Of a stretch of DNA of 64,000 nt, positions 22,901 to 35,500 are shown in pieces. The first letter of the stretch is position 1. Every line of letters begins with the position of its first letter. Source of the stretch: Cladopsammia gracilis. Taxonomy: Eukaryota; Cnidaria; Anthozoa; Scleractinia; Dendrophylliidae. Made by a program: the position numbers and the translations under genes. Under the pieces are notes generated by a model. That model saw nothing but the letters and a program-made list of their open reading frames with translations. It did no database searches and had not been told where the DNA came from. The stretch spans positions 344,501 to 408,500 of the forward strand of contig JAJGOT010000311.1 of assembly GCA_022457155.1 (NCBI GenBank). The letters are read 5' to 3'.

Positions 22901-25900
22901 GTCTCCGAAAATGCGGTAAACTACTCACGAGAATTCCGAATCTCGGAATGAATTTGCAAAACCGATGCGTAAACTTGAAAACTCCATTCAAATTTTCAAA
23001 AATACTGGTCACGCGTGACGGAGCATGGCTGTAATTATTTAAAACAATCCTCTTTATGAACAACAGGAAAAACGTATACGAAGGCCATATGTGATTACTG
23101 AAAATATAACTATTTACAATCACATAAACGTTTAAATTCAGACAAATCCAGCTTTGGTGAGCCCGCTTTTCCTGTTCGTTTTAATTTGACTAAAATCAGC
23201 ATCTTTATTGATTAAATATACACAGAATATTGGAAGTTTCTTTCTAAATAACCGCAGTTTTACTGCTCAATTTAAAGCCGAGTACGTGATAACGCAATTT
23301 CTGTGGACAAAATGCCGAAAGAATATCGTCGTTTTGAGTAACACGGCACAAAGTTGTGACTTTGTTGTTAGTAAACTATTCCGCTGCACACCGTGCCGCT
23401 TCCAGGAATTTCTGTACGATTTTTTTGGAACCAGATCCTTTGTTCACTTGCGATGTTTTTACTTGACTGTAACGGCGTGTGATAGCAAAATGGCACAACT
23501 TTCATTAATGAACTGTAAAGTTCCACTAAAAAAGTTCAGAATTTTGCTGGTAGAATTATCACTGGAAAGCAGAAATTTGATCATATAACACCGGTATTAA
23601 GAGAGTTAAGGTGGCTCCCCGTGACCAGTTTTCTTAATTATATACTTGGAGTTTTAGCGTTTAAATGTGTTAAGAGGTTAGCCCCCAGTTATCTATGTAA
23701 TAGATTTAAGACACGTGCTTCTGTTCATGACTGCAATACCAGATTTAAGAATAACCTGAACATTTATTGTAATTAGTTAATTAAGAGACATTTAAAGGAA
23801 TTTCTTAATAGTTTTTAATTAGCAATGTAATACATGTTAATATTTATTGTATTCTTTATTGTAATTAGTTTTTTAAAAACCATTTACAGACATACATACT
23901 TTATTACCTTTCCCCAAAGGGGCTTTTCAAAGATAATTAAAACTAACTAACAAGAATAATCGAAAAATAACTAATTACATTATGATCATAAATATAAATC
24001 GTATTTACAAATATAAATTGAATTAATTAAGTTAACATTCTAAAAATTCCTTAAGAAGCTTGCGCTTTAAAACTTTCTTAAAAACCGAGACAGATTTACT
24101 AAATTTTAAAATAGGGTCCAATGAGTTCCAAATGTTAACAGTGCGATAATAAAATGTCCTCTGGCCAGAAGCAGTTCTAAATAAATCAATCAATAAATCA
24201 ATCGATCAATCAAACAAACATCAATCAATCAATCAAACATGACAATTCTTAAAATGTACTAAATGTTCACTCGTGTTTGATTTGTATTAATTTCACAGAA
24301 CCTTGCGAGACATGCAGAGGAAAGTTCATTTTATGTTTTCGCGATGACGGGGATGGTATGGATCCATGTAAGTGGTTGCTTTTTTTATAAACACATGCTT
24401 CACAATGTATTACGTCAGGACATGTAATGCTCGCGCTGTGATTGGCTACCTCGTTATTAAGGTTACAGTGTACCTTCGGGGGTGTCTCCAGCATAACAGC
24501 TCTAGCGTCCTAAGATTACACTTAATATACCTAAACCCAGATATCAAATTAAAGCTTATAGAGCTGGCTATCTAAATATGGAAACCATTTGCTAATAAAA
24601 TGAATTGTCGAATTTTTTACGACGTCTAAATTCAAACATCCGAATCAGCTTTAAAACGCTATAACTCAAAGCGATTATTATATTTTGCTAATTTGATTTG
24701 TTCTCGGGTTTCCGAACACGAAGCGCTAAAAAAACGTGTCGGCGATTTCCCATATTCAATTGCAGTGAAAAGTTACAGAATATTTTCGAAAAGGGGAGAA
24801 AAAAAAATTGGAATGATCGCACGGAAATGGCTCTTGACGAAAAAGTTTTCGGAATTAAGAAATTTGTTGATTTTATGTTAGCCTAGCTTCTGTCCAAATT
24901 TAAGGAAAATCGAACAAATTCCCTTTGAGTTGTAGCTCTTTAAAGTGTCCCCAAGAAGCGAAAAATTAACTTTGAGAAAACGGCGATTAAAAAAACATAT
25001 CGCTTAATAAACAAACTCCGCCCACAAAAGTTGTACCGTCATTTCTCGTCAAGTTTCACTATTTTTCGATAATTTTTTTTTTGGATGAAAGTTCATTCTG
25101 TAAACTTTATTTTAACGCCAAAAAAAAATTTCAATAAATTTTCGATCTGAAGGTACACTGTAACCTTAAGGACACTAAAAGGACAGACTCGCATGTCCGC
25201 ATCAGTAATAGGAGAGGTGTACATATTATAGAGGTAGGGTTTGTATGTATTTTGTTATCTTTCGGAACAAGTGAACTGTCCGTAATTGAGGTGTCCGTAA
25301 GATGGGGTTTGACTGTGTTTTCTAGACACAAAATCGTTGTTTTAATGCTCGCATCGCTCTTGAAAACCAGGTCAAAGAAAAGAGTGAACGCTTTTCGTGT
25401 TATATGGCTGGTCCAATAACGGAGAAAGTTTAGTCCCCCCATGTGGAAGGAAATATTAGTTATCTTAACGCGAAATTAAGCTCTGTCTCGCCATTTCACA
25501 TTTTAACAAGTAGATTTCTTTGGTTCGTATTGCAGCGGAAGTTGGGAATGTGGTCCAGTTTGGCCGATCGGTTAAACGCACCGTGGACTCGAGAATGATT
25601 GGACAGTATGGAAATGGGCTGAAATCGTAAGTGTCAAAGCGATACCATTGATTTTCAACTCGAAAAAGAATGAAAGGCTCCTTTGAGCCAACTCGTGAAT
25701 ACGAAACGCTCTTAATAAAAGATTCTGCATACCTTCGGACCCTCCCCTATCCTAGGCGTTTTGCTCCACCGACCCTACCCCCTGCGTCCAACTCCCCATA
25801 CTTCCCTCCCTCCAACGCCATCCCCATGGGTAAGGCAGGTGACCATTACATATCGGGGGCTCAATGTTTACAGCCGAGCGAATGCTGCAGCTCGTTTAAC

Positions 25901-28900
25901 GCTTCGCGCATTCACGAGATAAAAATGCTCTTTTTTACTTAAGAATATGATTGTCGTACAGTTATTCACATATTGTAAGTAACCAATCATAACTTAGCAA
26001 AAACGTATGACCGTGGGGTGAAGCATGAGGAAACTCTCTTAGCCAAATTTACGATTGTTTTTTCTCCTGATTTGTTGTAAGTGTAACACGTTCTAATCTT
26101 CCGCTTGTGTAAATTTCGCACGCAGCATTATTTTGCTTTGGAGTTATTTTGTATAGGAAAGTAACTTTGCATTTTTGCGTTTTAGCGGCACAATGCGGAT
26201 AGGAAAAGACATGCTCTTGTTTACGAAAAAGTAAGTAGAACCTCCAGTCATTAGTGTGTTTGAATCTGGATCTTTGGCTGTCCTTTGTAGTCTTATATAT
26301 AGTAATTAAATATTGTTTTTTTTTTCCTGGCAGAGGCAACACCATGAGTTGTTTGTTCCTTTCAAGGACGTTTCATGAACGCGAGAAAATTGAAGAAGTG
26401 AGTGTTAAAAATTAGTTATTTTTCAGTCTTGATTCTTAATTATTGAAAAGCAATAGTTAACGTTATCGTTTTATCGCTTGATCCAAGGTTGTAGTGCCCA
26501 TGCCGTCCTGGGAAGCGTCCTCTAAAAAACCGCTGGCGAAATCCAAGCGTGAATTGGAAAAAGTAAGCTTTAAATTTTTTATTTTGTATATGATCTGCAC
26601 TAAGCGCTTACCATTTGTCAGAACTAGCCAGCCAAACCGGTCAGTTCAGTCGTAAGCAGAATGCACCGTTTTGAAGACCTGGGCCGAGTTGTTCGAAGTA
26701 CGATTAGCGCTAATCCATGGTTAATTACCATGACAACTGATATGTTCTGTTGACAGTTATCCAGGATTAGTGCTAATCAGGCTTTGAACAACTCGGCCCT
26801 ATTCGCACAAGTTCATCAACTGGATGGATGATACATGCTATCTATGAATTGACCGGTCTGAACGGCCACCTTTGACAAATGGAAAGCGGCAGGTCAATTT
26901 TCACAGTACCATGAACTATTCGCCCAACGTTAACATACCCTTTTTTTCTCTATTTAGCACCAAGTCGAAACCAATCTGATCTTGAAGTACTCGCCATTCA
27001 AGACGGAAGTGCAATTGTTCGAGCAATTTAATAAAATCGGACCAAAAGGTGAATGAAAGCTGTGGATGTGAAAACAAGCTTGCTATGTTGATCTGTTTCT
27101 TTGCGGCAACTTATTCAAATTCCGATTCTTTTATTTTAACCAGGAACACTTGTAGTCGTTTACAATTTAAAGCTCATGGACAACGGAGAACCAGAACTTG
27201 ATGTAAGTGTCAGCTGACCACATTGCTAATGTACACTATCAGCAACATAAACTTAAATACGTTCTACATTATGCTGTGCAGGTATCCCGATGATACTCTT
27301 TGCCTCTCATTCTTGCACCTGTCCCATTTTCTGACTGAAGTAAACTAGAAACGTCTGTAACGCTGCTGTACTGGGTTACGCCCAGAATGTTGTCGCCGGT
27401 ATCCATATACACCTGGGTGGAGAGACAATGTGGAGTAAAGTTTCTTGTCTAATAAGGAAACAACACGACGGCAGAAACAAGGCCTTGAACCACGGACCTT
27501 CAGATCTGAAGTTCAACGCGCTAACCACAACACCACCGCACAGGCTAACCAATTCACCATCGCCCCTCCACAGTCATATCATTGGAGACCTCGGTTAATT
27601 CATGTGATGTCTTGAAATACGCAGGTAGTGAGTGATCCCCATGATATCAAAATGGCGGACCCTTATGCTGGAGAGAACGTGGCTGATTATGACATGTATG
27701 TGTTGTCTGTGCTTTACTCTTAGATTCACCTATCTACCTTCAGTGAGTGTTATAACGGACACCCGCAGGGCTGCTGTGTAGTGTCCGTCAGGCGTATTCA
27801 TATATACTAGAGTGTTATAAGTGCATGTTATGAACTGTAAAACAATGAATTTTGTATGAGATGTAATAAACTATTACACACGCACACACAAAAAGAACAA
27901 CTAGAGTGGTAAAACTGCAGTTAAAAAATTGAATTGCAGGCCGCTCGATTCTTATCACGTGGTAACCATAGTTGAACCTGCGATGATGTAAGCGAGCACC
28001 CTCTGGACTAGTAAAGCCTAAAGGAGATGGTCGCTTACGAGAGAATCGACGATATTTGCCAACACGAGTTTGGTGTTCGAAGGCGCCTTCAGAGGGTCAA
28101 AATCCAAAAACTGTGGAAGACGTCGTCGTTCTCAATTGTTAGCAACACCCGAATGGTCAATGATAAACTTGATAACACTGCCTCCCATATTTTTGCATTT
28201 TCATTCGGTGGCGCAGCAGCGCTGCAAACATTAAGGACTTTAAGATCCACTACGGCGAACCTCTGCTACGGCTAATGCAACCGAAAGAGACTGGGCCGAC
28301 TACGCCGTCTCCCGGCAAAATTCAAATGAACCGGGTACGGCGACTCGGCGATGTAAACAAATGTAACCTTGAACAAGTTTTTTGCTTTGCTGTTTGTTTG
28401 GGAAACAATGGTTTCTTGGAAAGAATTGAGAGAGCTTATAGTGTTATATTACTACATGGATGTCCTCGATGACGCCGAATTTCTCTTGCTATACGACCTT
28501 TACAGCCCACAGAACCTGGACTTTCCGTGTGACTTGTATCCAAATTTCGATCTTCAAAACTTGACCGAAGATGAATGTTGGGCCGAATTTCGGTTAAGAA
28601 AAGCTGATATCCCAAAGCTTTTTCAGGCTTTAAGGATTCCTGACGTCATAACTTGTCACCAAGGAACAACTTGCGAAGGAACTGAAGCGCTGTGTATACT
28701 TCTGAAGCGGTTGTGTTACCCTTGCCGATACAGCGACATGGTCCACTTGTTCGCTAAGCCCGTTCCTATAATTTGCATGATTTGCATGGGATCGAAAACA
28801 TTATTCTCCGGCTATGTGTTCTTAAAAAAAAAACATTTATATTCGAGACAACTCGTTCTACATTAAGCTGCATGAAATTTATCTCTCTAAATACACTGTT

Positions 28901-29534
28901 TTAGAGACTAGAGGTGAGCAAAAATAATAAAAAAACAACTTCGAACTTACGATGCTTGCGATTTCTGCTTGTCCATCTGAATACTGCTCGACAAACTTCA
29001 ATTTTTTTTCGCTAAATGAACGTTATAAAACCCAAAATCAATTTAAAAATTTTAAAAATGAATGATCTTTGCATTATAACGAGTTTAATTGCATTCTAAC
29101 GAGTTTAAATCTGATAGAAATACTGAATTTTACTCACGTTGTGAACACTCCGTCAAGTCGATGTGTTTGCCGTACCACACAGCCGTCCTACGGCGGGAAA
29201 GCTGCCTTGGACCACAAGTAGTGACGTCACCGGAAGTAATTTTTCACTATTTTGCCGTAGCCGAGCCTCTCCGTAGTGGATCTTAAAGTCGCTATTCCCC
29301 ACACTGATTACGTGTTGTTATTTGTTAGGATCATGCCTGAACGGAGTTCGTTCAGGGCCTACACTGCTATAATGTACTTGGACCCTCGAATGAAAATTTA
29401 CATCCAGGTACGTGAAGCAATAACGTGTCACTTAGCTTGCTCTGTCAATTCGGCTCCTTCACGGCTGTCTTTTCTTTGTCATAGAACAAAAAGGTGCAGA
29501 CCAAGCGACTGATGACTTGCCTGTACAAACCCAG
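16930..29534 (+). CDS. MORC2: MORC2-like exons 1-13: GHKL ATPase domain
   Basis: Exons: 16930-17000, 17482-17535, 18294-18328, 24299-24367, 25536-25626, 26186-26230, 26334-26397, 26488-26562, 26958-27048, 27144-27202, 27625-27695, 29329-29407, 29485-29534 (residues 1 to about 285). Visible GHKL motifs are ELVDNARDA (Glu36 general base and Asn40 for Mg), DDGDGMDP, the ATP-lid glycines [11 protein letters not shown] and the segment [31 protein letters not shown] and [19 protein letters not shown] match the end of the ATPase and the start of the transducer. Intron 3 is unusually long (18,329-24,298). Confidence 0.95.
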
Positions 29535-32500
29535 GTAAGTGACTTGTTTACCCTTGTTGTACCTTCTAGGAATTCCAATGCAAATATAACAAACCTTCAA
29601 ATATTCTAATATTGAGCAAGTAAGCAACTATTTATACGGGGGGAACGTAACAGTAAAAATACGGACAAATCTGTGGCCCGCAGAATATATAATGAAAATA
29701 AAAGAATGGAAAAAAAAAACAAAACAATAAAATGCAAACAGTACGAGAGGAAAGTACTGCTCAATATCTTTCCATTAAGTATCTTTGAGTGGTCACATAT
29801 AAGGATTTCTTCCAGACTCGAAAGATAGAACCAATTTTCCTGACTAAGCATTTCTCTTTGAGAAGGTTAATCCTTTCACACCCAAAGTCAATTATGAAGA
29901 CATGAAGTGTAGTTCTAACTTTTGAGTCTGTGGACGAAATCCTATGGTGTGACCATTCAAATGAAACCTCTTTGGCAGTACTTTTGTATGGTACTATTTA
30001 TTTTTCAGTTTTTTACAAAATGAAATTTGGAATTTTTCTTAGATTTTGGCACTCTTGGGAGTTAAGGATTAACACTTCAACACCTGTCTTTTATTAGGTC
30101 TTACCATTTTACGTCAAAACGGTTTAAGACGAGATCAGAGAAGGAAGCCGAGAAGGCAGAACATGAGGCTAAAATAGGTAAATTTATGTGGGCCTTTGTT
30201 AATAAAAATGCGTTTTTACCACTGACATAATCTACAGTCCGAGTAATCACGATGATCGTTCTGGAGAGAAAAGTTTTGTTGGTGACTGTCCTCAAGAATT
30301 GTGGTGGTTGATTTTGATCAAGATGCTAACACAAAAATACAACAACAACAATTGTACTGTTACTGAAACAGATTATGTAGTGGGGGTGAGATTGGGGGGG
30401 GGGGGGGGGGGGGGGGGGAGTACATCCGTTGTGAAAATGAACGTAATGGAAACAAAGGGGGTGGAGGCCGCTGGGTCCTTCCCAGACTGTGAACGAATGA
30501 ATGTCCTCATTTTTTTTTTTTACTTGCAGCCGAAGAGAAAGCAAGAGAGCTAGAAACACAGGCCAGGTAGTTTTAATCAGTGTTTCTTTGGAAGACGATC
30601 GCTCGAACTTTCTGCATTCCAAAAGCGTAACTACGTTGCTCTAACGACGTGTTATTAACTTTCAGGGAAATCCAAGCACAGGCAGAGCAAACATCAAAGG
30701 ATAAAAGGGTATAATTATCTTTTCTATTTACAAGAGAGATTTAAATTTCACAATCTTGTGGCAGACACAATTCATAGGCGTTTTTCCCGGAAGTGTCGTT
30801 GTACCTTAACTCCCAAAAGTGTCCGAGTCAAAATTCAAGAAAAATAATCTTGTAAAACGAATGGTACCATGCAAAAGTACTGCTGAAGAGGTTTCATTTG
30901 AATGGTCACACCATAAGATTTCATCAACAGACTCAAAAGTTAGAACAAATGGTACCATGCAAAAGTACTGCTGAAGAGGTTTCATTTGAATGGTCACACC
31001 ATAGGATTTTATCAAAAGTTAGAACTACACTACATGTCTCCATAAATGGCTCTGGTAGTGAAAGGGTTAAATTCGTTCGGTACGCTATAAAACTAAATGA
31101 AACCAGTGGGTCTAGAAATACACCAGAAATAGCTCAACATTTTTACACAGTGCGTTGTGCCACCTTTATCTCTCGTATGGTATTTTGTTTGTTTCCACTT
31201 TTCAATACAACTGCTTTTTGGACAGGTGGAGCTGAGGAAAGCACAAGGTCTTGCGTCCGAAGCCCGAGCAGAAGCTAACATGAAGACCAAGATTGCCGAT
31301 GCTAAGAAGAAGTACGTATAACATGATGATTGTTTTTGCGACGTAACATTTTCGCGGTTATATTAAAATCGCGATCATTTGATGTCGAGAAAGGAGCAAT
31401 TCGCTTATTTATTATTATATACACCACCGCACCTCCTACCTATATCCACGTGCCTTCATTATATCGCTAACGTTCTGTGCACGTTTATAAATTTGTTAAG
31501 GTCAATGAAGGAACCAAAAACTCTCAACTTCACCTTTGGAATCAATATCGAGAATCGTCGGTGTTATGGAATGTTTATCTACAACTGCAGTCGGTAAGTT
31601 ACCGTAAACATTCTCCCCTTTCTCTGGTTATCCCCTACACTTATTTTTCAATTGTACGACGTCAAAAGGTGGCTACCATCATTAAATGCACTCCACTGAC
31701 ATCCACCGTACGAGTCCACAGTAGAAATATCGAAGGTACAAGTTTTAGGCAAACCGCCTAATTATTGTAGGATACGTACATGACAATTATCTGCATCTGC
31801 AACTACAACTTATTAATTCATTGTAGATGGCATTAGAATTTATATAAAATTATTTGGAATTTGCGCTCTGTTTAAAAAACGAAAAACGCTTTCCTCGTTT
31901 CCATAATGTTGCATGAGCGAATGTTTGGAAGAAGGAGAAAACTTTTCATTTCCTTAATTATGTTGATGTGTGCATGACACCTCGCTTTTCTCGCAAATAA
32001 GTGCATTACCTTTATTAGGCTGTTTCTTTACAAAACAACAGCAGCCTAATTCTTCAAATGGATGTCGAATTTCTTATAAACACTTGTTATTCGACAGGCT
32101 TATACGGATGTATGAAAAAGTTGGGCCGCAGCAAGAGGGAGGAGTGTAAGTGAACTTTGTTCTCTTTATTCTTCTGTTCTTTGGGTAAGTGTTTCTGCTA
32201 TTCATTTTGTTGACCGTCATTTCTTTAATTTCTCCTTTTTTGTTTGCAGAAAATGTTACGGAGTCATAGGTGAGTTTTTCTTGCGTTTCTCTCTTTCAAT
32301 CATTCTTACGTGATGAGCAAAAGGTTCCTGATACCTTTATCTTCAAACTTTGTAGCAACAACCAAAACGTCCGTTTTCATAATTTTTAAAGCCAGCATCA
32401 ACACTTTTTTTATAAATTATTTGTACCACATGTTCTCTTCGTTTTCTGTTCACCAGGCGTGGTAGATGTGCCATACCTCGTACTGGAACCTACTCACAAC

Positions 32501-35500
32501 AAGCAGGATTTTGCGGACGGAAAGGTATCAAACAAACCATATCGTTTCTTGCTTTCTTTCCTCGCTGGTCAACTGTGTTCACCAACGTATTTTCTTGTTA
32601 CTGTTACCGGACAGAATATCGAAAAAAAATATTGAACAAAATGTCGAGAAGGCATGTATTTACCGCTTTGCTTCGATTACTAAAGCGGTATTTACTCAAT
32701 ACTGGCATGATTGACTTTTACACTGTACGAGATTTTAAACCCTTTTTCATAGCGATACGTGTTTCATTCTGGAACGAAATGGTTAAAACCAAAATAAGTA
32801 TGAATTAAACTTGTGAAGGTGATGAACGTTTCGCGAATAGTTCAAACATTAAAAGCACACTGCCTGTAGAGTTTGAAACCCCATTCAAGTTTTAATGCAA
32901 ACTTTACCTTTTAGTAACTATGAACCACTGGGACATTAAAACGAATCACACGAGTTAAAATCTCCTTGTCTCACACATCGTTATACCTCTGTCCCTTCCT
33001 TCCTTTTGCAGGAATTTAAACACTTAACTAGAGCTTTAGGAGAACACCTTGAACAGTACTGGAAAGACTCACAGATTGAATGTAAGTGACCTATCTTTTT
33101 TATCAGTAACAAATGGAGGGTACGCAGTTAGCGTGAAGGGTTTTAATGATGTTGGAGTAATACAGGTCCAATCATTCAAATTTGTTTGAAGCTGAGTAAC
33201 GGCTCTTAACCCTTAAACTCCTTCCAAGAGTATCAAAAATCAAAATTCAAGAAAAATGACAAATTCTATGTTGTAAAATATTGAATAACAAATGGTACCA
33301 TGTAAAACTTCTTCTGACGAGGTTTCATTTGAATGGTCTCATCATAGGATTTCGTCCACAGACTAAAAAGTTAGAACAAATGGTACCATGCAAAAGTACT
33401 GCTGAAGAGGTTTCATTTGAATGGTCACACCATAGGATTTCGTCCACAGACTCAAAAGTTAGAACAAATGGTACCATGCAAAAGTACTGCTGAAGACGTT
33501 TCATTTGAATGATCACACCATGGGATTTCGTCCACAGACTCAAAAGTTAGAATAAATGTACCATGCAAAAGTACTGCTGAAGAGGTTTCATTTGAATGGT
33601 CACACCATAGGATTTCATCCACAGACTCAAAAGTTAGAACAAATGGTACCATGCAAAAGTACTGCTGAAGAGGTTTCATTTGAATGGTCACAACATAGGA
33701 TTTCGTCCACAGACTCAAAAGTTAGAACAAATGGTACCATGCAAAAGTACTGCTGAAGAGGTTTCATTTGAATGGTCACACCATAGGATTTCGTCCACAG
33801 ACTCAAAAGTTAGAACAAATGGTACCATGCAAAAGTACTGCTGAAGAGGTTTCATTTGAATGGTCACACCATGGGATTTCGTCCAGAGACTCAAAAGTTA
33901 GAACAAATGGTACCATGCAAAAGTACTGCTGAAGAGGTTTCATTTGAATGGTCACACCATGGGATTTCGTCCACAGACTCAAAAGTTAGAACAAATGGTA
34001 CCATGCAAAAGTACTGCTGAAGAGGTTTCATTTGAATGGTCACACCATAGGATTTCGTCTACAGACTCAAAAGTTAGAACTACACTTCATGTCTCCATCA
34101 TTGCCTCTGAAGTGAAATGGTTCACCAGTTAACGAATATGGTTTGTTAGTAAGCAACGGCGCAACGTTTGGTGTTTTTTTTTCTTTAACTAATTGGTAAA
34201 AATGGAAAAAAGTAAGGGTTGACCAAGTCTTCTGTCTTTCTTGCTTCTCGAGAGAAGAAAACTCCGGATTCCAAAGGCAGGATGTTTTGATAGATAGAAG
34301 TGTTTTCATTGTTTTAATGGTTCTAACACGCTTTCTTCTTTTTCAACAGCTCAAGGCGTAACAAAGTTTTGGTAAGTGGTGTATGGCCTTGAACGATATT
34401 TATCATTTTGTTTTGCGTTATTAGTGGCTTTCCCTGTTTACCTTTGTTTTGTTTTTTTGTTTTCTCTTCCAGGGAGAATTTCGGGTATTGCAGTAAATGG
34501 AACGACGGTCCTTCCATGGATCAGAAGTTCGTAAGAAAAAGAGCGATGCAGATAAAAGTGAATGTGCAGTGTGGTACGTGTGGGCAACGTAATCAGAGAA
34601 TCAGAACGAGAATACAGTCATATCCCTCTTAACGGGCCTCCGTCCAACACAGACCCTCGTGCCGTACTAGCCACTTTTGTTTGTCTCCCATCAAGATATA
34701 CACTTACTAAGGCCATATATGGTTGGCTCCTGTTGTACCTCAGTCTCTTTACCTTTGTATCCCTCTAAGATATATATTTGAAAGATGGAGCCATGTAGTT
34801 GTTCCCTGCCGAAGTAGTCCTTTCCTAGTTGTGCCCGGTTCCGAACGTGTCCGTTTTAGAGTGAGCTGACTGTAGCTCCTTTGCAGTGAAGTCTTTTTCT
34901 TTTGACAAGCGAGAGGTATCTCTATGTCGTGTGACGACAGCTGTTTCTTGTTCCTGCAGATGTGTGTCTCAAGTGGCGGCAGTTGCAGTTCTCACAAAGA
35001 AACGTTGGCCGTGAATTACCGGATGAGTGGTGCTGTGTCATGAATCCGGATCCTAGTTATAACAGGTGTGTTTCTCGTCCAAGAATGACAGTCCGCACTT
35101 AAGGGTTAACGCTGCCCCGACTTAAAATATCGTGTTTTCATGATTATGGCCAGGAGCTTGCTTTAAACTTACTTTATATTGAAATTGGAAGAAACCATTA
35201 CCAAAAGTGATAGAAGCAAAGAAATATGAACTAAACAGACAAAATAACGGATAGAAAAGTCAAGTTTCACAAGAATGGGAAGTTTGATTTTTTGACCACC
35301 TGTCAATAAATCAAATTTCATAAACTGTAATCCACTTCAATCCTTGCAATGACGCACTTTATCCCCAAACTACAGCTTTTGTTTTGCTCTAAAGAATCTT
35401 TTTATCCAACTAAGTTGTATATTTGGTGGCATTTGGCGATATAACGTGGAAATAAGCTAAGCGAAATTTTGCTGTTTTGCCCGCACAGTATCCCTTTAAG

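Larger units (their letters stand above)
18329..24298 (+). other. MORC2-like intron 3 (about 6 kb)
   Basis: This is the largest intron of the gene. I see nothing coding between 18.3 and 22.3 kb. Further on it holds the foldback at 22,368-22,512, a LINE fragment at about 23,521-23,765 and an (AATC)n tract at about 24,178-24,240. Confidence 0.7.

Noticed and set aside
33283..34079. CRISPR-like array
   Set aside because: Units of 88 bp are contiguous with no unique spacers, and the context is an animal intron; it is a minisatellite.
33281..34132. Several 60-90-codon frames on both strands in the 88-bp array
   Set aside because: They repeat the same peptide and are by-products of a repeat whose unit is not a multiple of three but stays open by composition.
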